Counted from the first letter of the stretch, positions 10,606-20,290 are shown. The stretch is 64,000 nt of DNA from CBDFMG01 sp965221205 [NCBI: bacterium] (GCA_965221205.1 OZ244870.1:620001-684000); one strand, 5' to 3'. A program made the numbers and translations. Notes: generated from the sequence alone by a model not told the origin.

Positions 10606-11799
10606 TATGTCTACTCGACAAGTTTTATTTGGATTTTTTCTTTGCCGTTGTTGGGCTTCTCAAGTTCAGCAACGGCCAAGGATTTTAGGTCCCTCTGAAA
10701 AAGCTCCTGCATGATCCGCAAAAACAAATTCGACTACGTGCTCCCAAAGGCCATGCGACGCAACAACATCGATATGTGGATCGTCATTGATTCTGGTCGC
10801 GGCACCGATCCGATGATACTCGACTTTGGCATTGAGAGCGCCTATGGTCAGAGCTTTTACCTCTTCTTCGATCGATTGTCTATGATCGCGACCCAAAACG
10901 AATCACTTTGAATTACCTCGATACTCTAATTTGGGGAGGAGCGCGCACCGCAGACGGTCTTTCCTACACGGATTATAAATTTCTCGTGAAGGAATTGGGC
11001 GAAAAGTATTCTGAACGCTTCGTGTCCGCGCAAAATCTCATCGCCGATTTTCACGGCGAGCACGTCGCTGGCGAAATCATCGAGTTCTTCAAGGTCGGTG
11101 ACATAACACGAAAAGGAATTGAACGTGCCTTGTCCAACGAGGTTGTCACGCCCGGTAAGACGACCTACCACGATGTCGTCTGGTGGTTGGAGGAGCAACG
11201 GGAAGCGATGGGTTTGCGCAGAACCTGGGTTTCAAGTGCAGCATTTCCACAAGCACCTAGTTTCAAGGGGTATCAAACCATTATCGTATGGATGGGATAA
11301 GGAACGCGTCATCCAGCGAGGCGATATTCTGTTTATCGATTGGGGACTCAATCGCAACAATATTCTCCACCGATATTAAGCCGTTTCTCCTATGTCCTCA
11401 AAGAAGGGGGAACTGGTGGCGCCGCCCGGTGTCCTTAAGGCTTTTGGAGAGGCCAAGAAAGTCCGCGAGATCATTCGAAAAACGTTCGCTCGGGAAGAAT
11501 TGGCCGGGATCAATTAGGTGATCTCAAACAAATCATTCGAGACGCCGGCTATGTCTACACGGAAACAGAACGTGCCAGTGACGTTCCGGGTATCGAGGTG
11601 CATGTCGGGATGCATGGCATGGGCAACGTCGCCCACGAAGTAGGGGCCGGGATCACCATGGGTGAAAAGGGCAAATACGAAGTCATGCCTAACGCCTTCC
11701 TTTTCCTGGAATTCAGACCGGCGGACGAATGGAACGGAAAAAAGATCACTGTCGCCATCGAAGAGAACGTGCTGGTCACGGAACGCGGCATCGAAGGAA
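10606..11799 (+). pseudogene. M24 peptidase pseudogene, decayed duplicate of 40719-42092
   Basis: The leader (ATGTCTACTCGACAAG) and most of the body closely match the intact gene on the opposite strand at 40719-42092, but several frameshifts break it into pieces (10711, 10908, 11119, 11598). About 130 bases between the equivalents of FYLFYD and RSIVYDRD are missing, with short sequence similarity (TTCGAT/CGATC) at the joint. The 3' end is also cut: the gene stops matching after VTERGIE and joins directly to the promoter of the next M24 fragment. The canonical metal residues are still recognisable in pieces (FIDWGLNRNN). Ribosome binding site GAAGGAGACTC precedes the ATG. Confidence 0.85.
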
Positions 11800-11802
11800 T
11801 AC

Positions 11803-11831
11803 TTGTAACAGTAAATTGCTTAACGTAATAT
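11803..11831 (+). promoter_or_regulatory. Shared promoter core, copy 2 (before the M24 fragment at 11864)
   Basis: -35 TTGTAA at 11803-11808, 17-base spacer, -10 TAATAT at 11826-11831. The upstream box is missing because the fused end of the preceding pseudogene lies there, so the core was retained while the box was deleted. Confidence 0.65.
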
Positions 11832-11863
11832 TTATCACCAAAAGTTAAACGAGGAGCAAGGCC

Positions 11864-12051
11864 GTGATAACTCTAATTATGGTATTTTTAATAGTTTTGA
11901 TGTTCTCCATACCTAATGCCATAGCACAGCGGGGAGGAGAATCCTTTAACCTATTTCCGCAGCATACGATAGAGACCGACAGGGAAGTGCTCCGTCTTAT
12001 ACGAAACGAAAAACTTGACCTTATTCTACCGGGAGCCATGCGCGACAATAT
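11864..12051 (+). pseudogene. N-terminal fragment of an M24-fold paralog
   Basis: Starts with a signal peptide (LIMVFLIVLMFSIPNAIAQ) and continues REVLRLIRNEKLDLILPGAM, matching the paralogs at 39241-40636 and 18870-20282. After GAMRDN the sequence switches abruptly to a piece of an unrelated nuclease gene (see 12052-12276). GAGGAGCAAGGCC precedes the start. About 60 residues of M24 sequence remain. Confidence 0.75.
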
Positions 12052-12276
12052 AATGAAGAATAAATCGAAATTTCGTTTCGATAATCCTTAACAGTTCGTT
12101 TATAATTACTGTGATTTTTTACAACATCCAGGATTTGTTTAAGAGCTTTTGACAAGTCTTTCCGCTTATTAAAAAGAAAAATTGCTGTTTTCGTGTCTCT
12201 CCAGCATGTGTATCCAAGCAATTGATCAATTTTTTTAATAGAATATTTCTCTCCATCCCAAAACGCACACTCCGCT
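12052..12276 (-). pseudogene. Displaced fragment of the PD-(D/E)XK-like gene of 46148-47407
   Basis: About 225 bases match 46206-46439 closely, in the same strand orientation, with a few substitutions and small indels. It covers the C-terminal coding part (ECAFWDGEKYSI...IDQLLGYTCWRDTKTAIFLF). It sits between two M24 fragments that point in opposite directions. Neither end shows an insertion-sequence terminus; short matches at both ends suggest joining by microhomology. Confidence 0.8.
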
Positions 12277-12628
12277 TCGGGTCACGCTCTGCAACAAATT
12301 AAGTTATTTCGTCGTAGACGGAAAAGTCATGAGTGTTATAATCATAGTTGGTAATTGCTCGGGAAAGTTCGCGAGAGCCATAAATATTATATAACCGAAG
12401 GTCGATCAAAATTCCCGAAACATTGGATCTTGATCTCCGGCACGGGTTACATGAATCCACATGTCCACATTATTGTCGTGCATTGCTCTCTGCAGAATAA
12501 GGTCAATCTTTTCTTATAAGATCAAGGACTTCCCCGCCGGTCTTTGCCGTATGTACACCAGGTTGTACATTGGCAACAGATACGGTAAACATTGCAGAAA
12601 TGAAAAATAGCATTGTTCTAGTTATCAT
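12277..12628 (-). pseudogene. Inverted N-terminal fragment of an M24-fold paralog
   Basis: On the minus strand the ATG at 12628 begins ITRTMLFFISAMFTVSVANV, then QPGVHTAKTGGEVLDLIRK, closely related to the start of 18870-20282. Stops and frameshifts follow, but MHDNNVDMWIHVTRAGDQDP, YDYNTHDFSVYDEIT and FVAERDPK are still readable. The match ends at 12277, where the nuclease fragment begins. A matching promoter copy lies upstream at 12796-12824. Confidence 0.78.
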
Positions 12629-12795
12629 TACGTGCTCCTCTATTGATTGCTTGTGGCTTTTTAGAAAACATTTATTAGCTGAAGGCTTCGAGTGTGGATA
12701 AACTTTGTGACGTCATGATTTTCATAACTGTCTGATCATAAACCATATACAACCAGGATGTGCGGCGTCACAACTTTAAGGGCACTAGTGTTTAG

Positions 12796-12850
12796 ATAGT
12801 AAGAAATGCATCTAGCCTTTGCAAGAGTTAATTATTATCCTCCTTTGAAA
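12796..12850 (-). promoter_or_regulatory. Shared extended promoter, copy 3 (for the inverted M24 fragment)
   Basis: On the minus strand: -35 TTGCAA at 12824-12819, 17-base spacer, -10 TACTAT at 12801-12796. The upstream part (AAAGGAGGATAATAATTAAC) is a weak version of the shared box. It still faces the dead gene at 12628. Confidence 0.55.
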
Positions 12851-13331
12851 GAGATTAATAGGGATTATAAGAATTATAATGCCAAATTAACACTTGGTCC
12901 TTTTTCTCGAAGAGCATTATAAGTGTACCCTGCATAAAGTTTACAGCAAGCAGGAGCTCGTCAAATGAAACCCGTTGATGACTATTCATGCATATTGTCC
13001 ATAAGTTTATTAGTCATTTCTAGTTATTGATTAAAGATAAAATATTAGTACTTTTTAGTAATATGAAACTACTTTTATATTGTTTTTTTGCTTATATTCC
13101 CTTATAGTAGAGCGATTTAATATGAAAATTATTATGTCATTTTTTAATCATTTTCATATCTATCCAATTAAAAGTTTCCAGATATTATACAATGCAATGA
13201 CTAACCAGTCAGGCTTTTTCATGGTTAGCGGACTTCAGCCGAAAAACAAGAAATTCTATATAAATCTCTTTCATTGGATTGATATGAGGAATACCAGAAA
13301 AAATCCATAGGTTTGCTATCAACTAGAGGAT
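12851..13331. other. Intergenic region before the sulfatase
   Basis: About 480 AT-rich bases. A frame at 13080-13310 has no recognisable content. The sulfatase has AACTAGAGGATATG just upstream of its start. I see no shared-promoter copy facing the sulfatase. Confidence 0.4.
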
Positions 13332-15191
13332 ATGAAAATGAGCGTTATGAAGCGACGTGATTGTTTAAAAGCTCTTGGCGCGAGTGCCGCTTTATTGGTA
13401 GTGCCGGACCACATGAAAGATATGAAATTGTTCTCGGCTGATAAAGAGACTCTCAGGCCGCCAAATGTAATTTTGATTATTACCGATGATCAAGGTTACG
13501 GAGATTTAGCGTGTCATGGCAATTCGATAATTCAAACGCCAGCTATTGATCGCCTCTTCACCGAAAGTATAAGACTGAAAAACTATCATGTATCACCGGA
13601 ATGCTCACCTACGCGTGCAAGTTTGCTTACAGGGCGCTATAGCAACAGAACAGGAGTATGGCATACAGTAATGGGACGGTCTCTCCTGCGAAAAGATGAA
13701 ATGACCATGGCGGATGTATTTCAGTCGAACGGTTTCAAAACCGGGATATTTGGCAAGTGGCACCTTGGAGATAATTACCCGTTCCGACCGCAGGACCGAG
13801 GTTTTGATGAAGTAGTAATCAATGGAGGAGGAGGCGTAGGAAATACGCCCGACTACTGGGATAATGATTATTTTGATGATACTTATTGGCGCAACGGAAA
13901 GCCGGAGAAATTCCATGGTTACTGCACAGATATTTGGTTTGATGAGGCCATGAAATTTGTTGAAACCAATAAGAATGATCCATTCTTCTGTTATTTGACT
14001 ACAAATGCTCCACACGATCCATTTCATATCGAAGATAAATACAGTACGCCATATCTCGATCAAGGTGTTCCGGACTACCGTGCGCAATTTTACGGAATGA
14101 TAACGAATATAGATGAAAACATTGCCAAACTGGAGTCGAAATTAAAAAAACTTGGCATTAGAGACAACACGATTTTTATATTCATGACCGATAACGGGAC
14201 TTCAGGAGGAGTCAGCACCGATGAGAACAGATTCCCGACAGGAGGTTTCAACGCGGGTATGCGTGGGCAAAAAGGTAGTGTATATGACGGCGGACATCGG
14301 GTACCGTGCTTTATTCGCTGGCCGGATGGAATTGGTGGTGGTGGCAGTGATGTCAATCGCCTGACAGCGCACATCGACATTCTTCCCACCCTGATCGAAT
14401 TGTGCGAGTTGAAAACAACGGAGGAGGTACAGTTTGACGGAACGAGTATAACGCCATTGTTAAAAGATGCGGTAACGAACTGGCCGGACCGAATAATTAT
14501 TACCGATAGACAGCGAATTGAGCATCCTGAAAAATGGAGAAGAAACGTTACAATGACCGACCAATGGCGTCTCGTCAACGGTATGGAGCTTTATGATATG
14601 AATATGGACCCCGGCCAAAAAAATGATGTTGCCGAACAATATCCTGATGTTGTTGCAAAATTACGCAATGCATATGAGAGATGGTGGAACGATGTCTCAG
14701 AACGATTTGACGAATTTTGCGAAATAATCATTGGTTCCGACAAAGAAAATCCCGTCCGACTGACAAGTCATGATCTTCATGACGGTCAGGAAGGTAGAAC
14801 AGTGGTCTGGGATCAGCCTCTCGTCCGTGAGGCTCTTCAGTCTAGTGGATTCTGGGCAATAGACGTAGCACAAACAGGTACATATGAATTTGTATTGAGG
14901 CGATGGCCTGAGGAAATCGATAAGCCAGTAAATGCCACTATCCCTGAAGGTGGACCAATTCCCGGGGGTATACCTTATCCCAAAGGTAGAGCCATTAATG
15001 TGACCAATGCCCGGATCAAGATTGCAGAAGTGGAAAAGACCAAATCGGTCTCTGAAAATGAGACTGCCGTACTTTTCCGGCTTCAGCTCCAAGCTGGCAA
15101 AACACGACTGCAAACCTGGTTTACCGATGATAAAGGACAATCTCGCAGCGCATACTATGTTTATATCAGATACCTTTCACAGGGAGAGTAA
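13332..15191 (+). CDS. Secreted sulfatase (arylsulfatase A family)
   Basis: A 619-residue protein with a twin-arginine-like start (MKRRDCLKALGASAALLVV). The core begins RPPNVILIITDDQGYGD, giving the metal-binding aspartates. CSPTRASLLTGRY is the sulfatase C-x-P-x-R motif whose Cys is converted to formylglycine. GIFGKWHLGD and the later TDNGTSGG are the other conserved active-site segments. It hydrolyses sulfate esters, probably of polysaccharides, outside the cytoplasm. The C-terminal 130 residues (after about 490) form an additional beta-rich domain found in some of these sulfatases. The protein needs a formylglycine-generating or anaerobic maturase enzyme, which is not in this window. Confidence 0.92.
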   Translation: MKMSVMKRRDCLKALGASAALLVVPDHMKDMKLFSADKETLRPPNVILIITDDQGYGDLACHGNSIIQTPAIDRLFTESIRLKNYHVSPECSPTRASLLTGRYSNRTGVWHTVMGRSLLRKDEMTMADVFQSNGFKTGIFGKWHLGDNYPFRPQDRGFDEVVINGGGGVGNTPDYWDNDYFDDTYWRNGKPEKFHGYCTDIWFDEAMKFVETNKNDPFFCYLTTNAPHDPFHIEDKYSTPYLDQGVPDYRAQFYGMITNIDENIAKLESKLKKLGIRDNTIFIFMTDNGTSGGVSTDENRFPTGGFNAGMRGQKGSVYDGGHRVPCFIRWPDGIGGGGSDVNRLTAHIDILPTLIELCELKTTEEVQFDGTSITPLLKDAVTNWPDRIIITDRQRIEHPEKWRRNVTMTDQWRLVNGMELYDMNMDPGQKNDVAEQYPDVVAKLRNAYERWWNDVSERFDEFCEIIIGSDKENPVRLTSHDLHDGQEGRTVVWDQPLVREALQSSGFWAIDVAQTGTYEFVLRRWPEEIDKPVNATIPEGGPIPGGIPYPKGRAINVTNARIKIAEVEKTKSVSENETAVLFRLQLQAGKTRLQTWFTDDKGQSRSAYYVYIRYLSQGE

Positions 15192-15294
15192 AACAACTTT
15201 TTATAGTTTTTATTATTGCCCCTGTTTTCCCCGTTTCAACGTTATACTACAAAAATCATTGTGACTAAAAAATCAATGCCAGTTTATCACTAAA

Positions 15295-16236
15295 TCATTT
15301 TGTCTGAGTTAATTCAGTCTGTTTCAAAAACGTCTCCGGTATTGATTCTATCTCACGAATTTCAATATTACGGTAGAAGACTTCACTACCTTCCGATTGT
15401 AATTCAATCTTCCCACGTGTTAGAGGCAGATAATTTTCATCATCTACCCAGTTTTTTGCATTCTCCAAAACCATAACCACATGACTATTGACGATATGAA
15501 GGCTCTTGTCCCCCAAACAAATCAACTCGACGGTATTCCATTCTCCATGAGGTTTTTCATAGTCGAGAATTCTTCGACATCTGTTCGGTTCAAATTGGTC
15601 TCCGCTTCTAAACTGCCTGTATTCTGCGGTTGGATTATAAATCCACTGGGTATCACCATAATCATTATCTCCAGAACGATCTTCCTTGGTTTCTGATGAT
15701 CTGATATCCATACTAACTCCAGCCAGAGGATGAAAGTCCCCAACATCACCTTCCTGAACCTGCAATTCTGGTGCTTTCATCCAAGCATTATAAAATTGGC
15801 CGTATGGTTCCTGAGCATGATAATGTATTCCACTATCCCTTCTTCTGTTTAATCGTGGTTCATGCTTTTTTTCACCCCATTTAAACTCTATTTTCAAATG
15901 GTAATTTTCAAATTCCTCTTTTGTGCTTATCCCACCAAATATCTCGCCTGATATATGAAGTATGGGTGCTTCATTCGATTCCTCAACCGTAAAGACATTT
16001 AAAGGGTCCTTATTTAAGCCGATCGGTGTCCCATCTTTAGGATACCCGGTCAGATTAACACTTGCATGTGGAACGCCTACAAAAATATTCCATTTGCTTA
16101 AATCCTTGTCAAGTAGTGTTATCCACTTATTTTCTGCATCTATTTGTGGTTTTTCCAAACCACAACCGACTAAGGTTCCGCATATGGAAACTATAAAGAC
16201 AATTAGCATAGAATAAACCAACCTGAATGTAAACAT
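15295..16236 (-). CDS. DUF1080 (3-keto-disaccharide hydrolase-like) lipoprotein
   Basis: A 313-residue protein with a lipoprotein signal (VFIVSICGTLVGCG). The domain begins with WITLLDKDLSKWNIFVG and includes FENYHLKIEFKWGEKKH, RDSGIHYHAQ, and ends with KIELQSEGSEVFYRNIEIREI. These are standard DUF1080 features, a concanavalin-like fold that includes 3-keto-glycoside hydrolases. It faces the sulfatase convergently. A shared extended promoter lies upstream at 16330-16402. With the Gfo/Idh/MocA oxidoreductases in the window it fits a 3-keto-sugar degradation scheme; that link is inference. Confidence 0.88.
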   Translation of the reverse strand: MFTFRLVYSMLIVFIVSICGTLVGCGLEKPQIDAENKWITLLDKDLSKWNIFVGVPHASVNLTGYPKDGTPIGLNKDPLNVFTVEESNEAPILHISGEIFGGISTKEEFENYHLKIEFKWGEKKHEPRLNRRRDSGIHYHAQEPYGQFYNAWMKAPELQVQEGDVGDFHPLAGVSMDIRSSETKEDRSGDNDYGDTQWIYNPTAEYRQFRSGDQFEPNRCRRILDYEKPHGEWNTVELICLGDKSLHIVNSHVVMVLENAKNWVDDENYLPLTRGKIELQSEGSEVFYRNIEIREIESIPETFLKQTELTQTK

Positions 16237-16329
16237 AATTGTAATTCTCCTAGTTTGGTCAATATAATAACGACTTATTAATAAAGTGCTCTTTGTATAT
16301 CACCATAATATTTCATACTAATTGAGTTA

Positions 16330-16402
16330 AAATCAAGAGACACATTTTGCAATTCCAATTGTTTTCTGCTCCCAGGGCACGTATGATTTGCGAACCTTTA
16401 AC
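16330..16402 (-). promoter_or_regulatory. Shared extended promoter, copy 4 (drives DUF1080 gene)
   Basis: Minus strand: upstream box starts GGTTCGCAAATCATACGTG and ends CTGGGAGCAGAAAAC; -35 TTGGAA at 16358-16353; 17-base spacer; -10 TGATTT at 16335-16330. Confidence 0.7.
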
Positions 16403-16456
16403 AGTAAGTCTAAATCTATCCAAAATGTTCCGGATCCTTACAATTCACTCTCAATT

Positions 16457-16790
16457 TTACCAGCCATTATAACTCGACGCGAAAATTCCTTTAGAACTTA
16501 AATAAAATATTGAAAGTCTTCTCGTATATGTTTGGTGATCTACCATGAATGGATATGTATGAAATCTTGTTTTCATTATTATTGTTGCTATACCATAATT
16601 TGATTCGGCTAAATGTGTCATATGTTCGCCAAATTCACGAGCCTCTTTATCAAGTTTGTGGTGATAATCACTTTCCGGCATTGCCTCAGTAACTTCCAGT
16701 GTAAGCTCTGTCATTGTATCCCATGCTTTAGTTATTGCAGCTTTTGTTATAAGCTGTGTTGAGGCATGACCTGCCGTTAATAGAACAAAA
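16457..16790 (-). pseudogene. DinB-like protein fragment
   Basis: The minus-strand frame reads AWDTMTELTLEVTEAMPESD, then KEAREFGEHMTHLAESNYGI. This resembles the start of DinB/DUF664 four-helix proteins (FGEQLAHIAxxN, with the metal His in the MxHL element). The frame then degenerates (SIFYLSSKGIFASSY) and stops at 16457. The usual remaining hundred residues and further His ligands are absent. A degenerate upstream box (GTTCACAAATCGTACATC, 17033-17062) lies upstream in the right orientation, but I cannot find a clear -35/-10 pair with it. Confidence 0.45.
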
Positions 16791-17111
16791 TCATGTTAAA
16801 AGACATCTAATGATGACGTATGTATTCATATTATTCTCTCATTTCTATAATAGAATTAATGATGATCTCTTTTGATGTTTAATCCCATATTAACATTTGA
16901 ATATGAAAAGTACAAATGAGTCTTTTTTGATCATAAGACCACAGGGAAGAGGCAATCCCGATAAGTCTATCTGTAACTATTAAATAATTACGGATTGAAT
17001 AAAGATTGTCTTAGAGACGAGATTTTAATTTGATAAAACACTCTTCGGGATGTACGATTTGTGAACTTTTTCAATGGTCATCTGCTATCATTCAACAGCT
17101 CAAACGCCGCA

Positions 17112-18650
17112 TTACCACGGTAACGGTGCAATTCGGGGAAGTTTTTCATCACGCATTGCAGCATGATACGCAAATGTTGCCAAGACGACAGCAGCTTGCG
17201 TTAAACCCTCAGGATAGAGGCGTTCATACACATCCATATTTGTGTGAGCGTTCCAGTCATCGATCTCTTTTCTATCATGGTTAAAATAAAAGCCAATCAA
17301 ACCAACTTCTTTGTATGCTTCATGTGCAGATCCTGTGGTGAAAAGATGTGACATCCCAAGGTTACGCAGCGGTTTTATCCACTCGGTAATTATCCCTCGG
17401 ACAGCTTCATTTCCCATGATGGAAACACCCCGTATACTGCCGGGACCGATATCAACATTAAAATACGCAGAAAGATTATTATAATCTTTTTTGTACTCTT
17501 TTGTTTCCAGGTCAGCAAAGTTTTTACGGACATGGCTCCGGTTACCAATTAATCCTATTTCGTGACCGCCCCAGAGACCAACACGAATAGTCCTCCGGGG
17601 CTTAACCCCGATCGCCTTAAGAATACGTACCGCTTCCATGGCAGTAACCGATCCGGCAGCGTTATCTATGGCGCCGGTTCCGACATAATCAGACTGGAGA
17701 TGACCGCCTACTATAACTATTTCATGCGCCAGATCTGTACCCGGAATCTCAGCAATGACGTTATGATCGACGGACTCTCCTCTGTAAACGGTCGTCCTGA
17801 TCTCGATTTCCATCTCGACAGGAATATCCTTTTCGAGGATTCGCATTATCCGGTTATAATGTTCCACTGCCAAGACCAACTCCGTAGGCTGGAGGGGCTT
17901 ATCTTCCCACGGCCTCTCTATTCCATTGTAATTTCCGGGAGAAACTGAGCCATAATAATGCTGTTCATCTGGGTGTACAATAGCCACAGCACCTTCTGCA
18001 AACACAAAATCAATAATGTGCTTTTTCAGTTCACTGAGATCACGTCTGCGACGCTCTTCTGAGACTCGAGGACCAATGGCAATGGGGATTTTCTCCATCT
18101 CATCGAGCCGCTCGTCTGTCCATGTCAGCGGATTTGCTTCAAAATGAGGCGAGATTTCCTGTTCCGGTTTTATGAATATAATACGATCTCTTAATTTTCC
18201 CCGGTATTGTTCCAGATCAGCTTCCGAGGAAATTTCATCAAAATTCATGGAGAAAACGTCCGCCCGGACCTTTCCATCAGTACCGGTCGTCCACGGTGCG
18301 GGATACCCGATGACTCGCATATATTGGGGGGTCATCATATGGATAGACGTGTATGCATGCCCCCAACCGTTACCGAACTCATACGGTTCAAGCTTAGCAT
18401 TCGTGAGACCATACTCTATGAGTCGGCCTCTTGCCCATTCTGCCGCTGCACGGTATGAAGGTGTTTTCTCATTCCGCGGCCCAAATACATCTGTCAACCA
18501 GCTGGCATTCTCCATTACTTCAGAATTTTCAAAAGCTTCTTCAGTGAGCTCCTGCACAACACCCCAGTATACCGGTTCCTGTGCAGATACGGCAGGTAAT
18601 AATATAAACACCAATAATAGACTTAGTATAAAGGTATAATGAACTTTCAT
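17112..18650 (-). CDS. Secreted M28-family protein with altered catalytic residues
   Basis: A 512-residue protein with a signal peptide (FILSLLLVFILLPAVSAQ), full-length relative of the M28 gene at 5415. The zinc-site region reads GGHLQSDYVGTGAIDNAAG, so the conserved HxD is H317-L-Q319. The catalytic Glu pair reads WGGHEIG, giving H363-E364. The Asp in YFNVDIG and the last His in AHTNMDVYERL remain. The general-base Glu is thus replaced by His and the supporting Asp by Gln. Family knowledge predicts severe loss of normal aminopeptidase activity; a binding role or altered chemistry is possible. It is divergently arranged with the M24 gene at 18870, each with its own copy of the shared promoter. 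Confidence 0.85.
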   Translation of the reverse strand: MKVHYTFILSLLLVFILLPAVSAQEPVYWGVVQELTEEAFENSEVMENASWLTDVFGPRNEKTPSYRAAAEWARGRLIEYGLTNAKLEPYEFGNGWGHAYTSIHMMTPQYMRVIGYPAPWTTGTDGKVRADVFSMNFDEISSEADLEQYRGKLRDRIIFIKPEQEISPHFEANPLTWTDERLDEMEKIPIAIGPRVSEERRRRDLSELKKHIIDFVFAEGAVAIVHPDEQHYYGSVSPGNYNGIERPWEDKPLQPTELVLAVEHYNRIMRILEKDIPVEMEIEIRTTVYRGESVDHNVIAEIPGTDLAHEIVIVGGHLQSDYVGTGAIDNAAGSVTAMEAVRILKAIGVKPRRTIRVGLWGGHEIGLIGNRSHVRKNFADLETKEYKKDYNNLSAYFNVDIGPGSIRGVSIMGNEAVRGIITEWIKPLRNLGMSHLFTTGSAHEAYKEVGLIGFYFNHDRKEIDDWNAHTNMDVYERLYPEGLTQAAVVLATFAYHAAMRDEKLPRIAPLPW

Positions 18651-18707
18651 TAATATGACTCCTGGTTAAGTTTACGCTGTTAGGACAGTGCGGACACTTT
18701 GTGTTCA

Positions 18708-18752
18708 ATAATAAGGTAAGTAATTTGTTTTTACAAGTGTTTTCCTAATCCA
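18708..18752 (-). promoter_or_regulatory. Shared promoter, copy 5 (drives M28 gene at 17112-18650)
   Basis: Minus strand: -35 TTGTAA at 18736-18731, 17-base spacer, -10 TATTAT at 18713-18708. It is preceded by GGATTAGGAAAACAC, so only the proximal part of the upstream box is kept. It is back to back with copy 6. Confidence 0.65.
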
Positions 18753-18763
18753 TTGAGCATTTA

Positions 18764-18829
18764 GGTTTACAAATCGTACAGCCCGGGAAGTAGAAAACAC
18801 TTGTAAAAGTAATATACTTAACGTAATAT
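18764..18829 (+). promoter_or_regulatory. Shared extended promoter, copy 6 (drives M24 gene at 18870)
   Basis: Upstream box GGTTTACAAATCGTACAG followed by CCCGGGAAGTAGAAAAC; -35 TTGTAA at 18801-18806; 17-base spacer; -10 TAATAT at 18824-18829. This is one of the best-conserved copies. Confidence 0.75.
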
Positions 18830-18869
18830 TTATCACCTTATCACCTTCTAATCAAAAGAGGAGAATGTT

Positions 18870-20282
18870 ATGATAACTCGAATACTGTTAATTTTAATTT
18901 CTGTGATGTTCACCGTTCCTGCTGCCAGTGCACAACCGGGTGTGCATACGTCAAGGACCGGCGGGGAAGTTCTTCGTCAGATGAGAAACGAAAAACTTGA
19001 TCTTATTCTGCCGGGGGCAATGCGTGACAGTGATGTTGACATGTGGATTCACGTGACACGTCCCGGAGATCCTGACCCGCTTGTTCCGCAATTTGGATCA
19101 ACATCGGGTTATTTGATTTTTACCGATCGTGGTGACAGAATCGAGCGGGCTGTGTTTGGTGGAGCAGGAGCGGTTGAAAAAATTGACGTTTACGGCTCTC
19201 CGGAAATTGTTCGAGCTGTTACCGGATATGACTATGGCACTCTGGACTTCTCCGTTTATGATGAATTAACAGAATTTGTTGCCGAACGGGATCCCAAAAC
19301 GATTGCGGTTAATTATTCCTCATGGATTTCTTCAGCAGATGGTATTTCGCATACCGAATATTTGAAATTGGAAAAAATATTAGGTTCTAAATATTCTCAA
19401 AGAATTATTTCTGCAGAGAACGTTATTTCTGAATTTCTGGCAAGAAGAGTTCTTAGGGAAGTAACTGCACTGACCAATACATTGGAAACGCGTCGTCAGA
19501 TTGTTGCAGAGGCTTTAACGCTTATTATGCCGGGCGTAACGACACGGGAGGATATAGGCTGGTGGACGAGGGAGGAAGCCTATAAACGACATTTAACAGG
19601 ATTTAGTACGAGCGGTGGCGGCCCTAGTGTTTCCTATTCAGCCGTTTCAGATCTATCCGAGACACGTTCTCCTCACTATGTATACCAGCGTGGCGATTTT
19701 ATTGTAGTCGGTGCTCCGGTTCGATATATGGATTTTGGGACAGATACTAAAACATACGCATATATTCTGAGAGAAGGGGAAACACGTGCTCCTGAAAGTA
19801 TTCAGTATGCCTACGATCAGGCAATAGCTGGTCAATGGATTATGAAGGACCATATGAAAGTCGGCATGACTGCCGGAGAATCTTTGGATGCAATGGTCCA
19901 AGCCATGGAAAAGGAAGGCTACATATATATACCCTCTAATGATATTGGATCGGAAGATCAAATGAAAATAAAGAAAGTACTTGCTACTACTGATAAATCG
20001 GGATTTACCATCGATAATCACGCTTTTGGTAATAATCTTAATAATGGTGATTCCGACATAATAAATCGTATCGGACCCTCAATGTCGTCATTTCGGCAAG
20101 ACCGGCACCATTTGGTGATCCAGGAGAACAATTTCTTTGCATTTGAATATTTGGTCTATACGAACCTGCCTGAAAGACCCGGTTTTCCAATTACCATCAA
20201 TGTTTGCAATGTTCAAATTATATCCAACCGGGGAGTTGAATGGCTCCAGCCGCCAAATGAGAAAATTGAACTGATCTATTGA
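18870..20282 (+). CDS. Secreted M24-fold protein lacking metal ligands
   Basis: A 470-residue protein with a signal peptide (LLILISVMFTVPAASAQ). It aligns along its length with the M24 paralogs in this window. At the first metal pair it reads GDFIVVGAPVRYMDFGTDTK, so the second Asp is present but the first is replaced by Gly. The His (IDNHAFG) and one Glu (FAFEYLVYT) remain. The final Glu region reads NVCNVQIISNRGVEWL where the canonical copy has AIEENVLVTERGIEWL, so that ligand is lost. It is unlikely to be a normal dimetal aminopeptidase. GAGGAGAATGTT precedes the start. Confidence 0.85.
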   Translation: MITRILLILISVMFTVPAASAQPGVHTSRTGGEVLRQMRNEKLDLILPGAMRDSDVDMWIHVTRPGDPDPLVPQFGSTSGYLIFTDRGDRIERAVFGGAGAVEKIDVYGSPEIVRAVTGYDYGTLDFSVYDELTEFVAERDPKTIAVNYSSWISSADGISHTEYLKLEKILGSKYSQRIISAENVISEFLARRVLREVTALTNTLETRRQIVAEALTLIMPGVTTREDIGWWTREEAYKRHLTGFSTSGGGPSVSYSAVSDLSETRSPHYVYQRGDFIVVGAPVRYMDFGTDTKTYAYILREGETRAPESIQYAYDQAIAGQWIMKDHMKVGMTAGESLDAMVQAMEKEGYIYIPSNDIGSEDQMKIKKVLATTDKSGFTIDNHAFGNNLNNGDSDIINRIGPSMSSFRQDRHHLVIQENNFFAFEYLVYTNLPERPGFPITINVCNVQIISNRGVEWLQPPNEKIELIY

Positions 20283-20290
20283 AAATATAG

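Noticed and set aside
17033-17062. Fifteenth copy of the shared promoter before the DinB fragment
   Set aside because: The upstream box is present, but no -35/-10 pair with a 17-base spacer follows, so it was not counted as a promoter.
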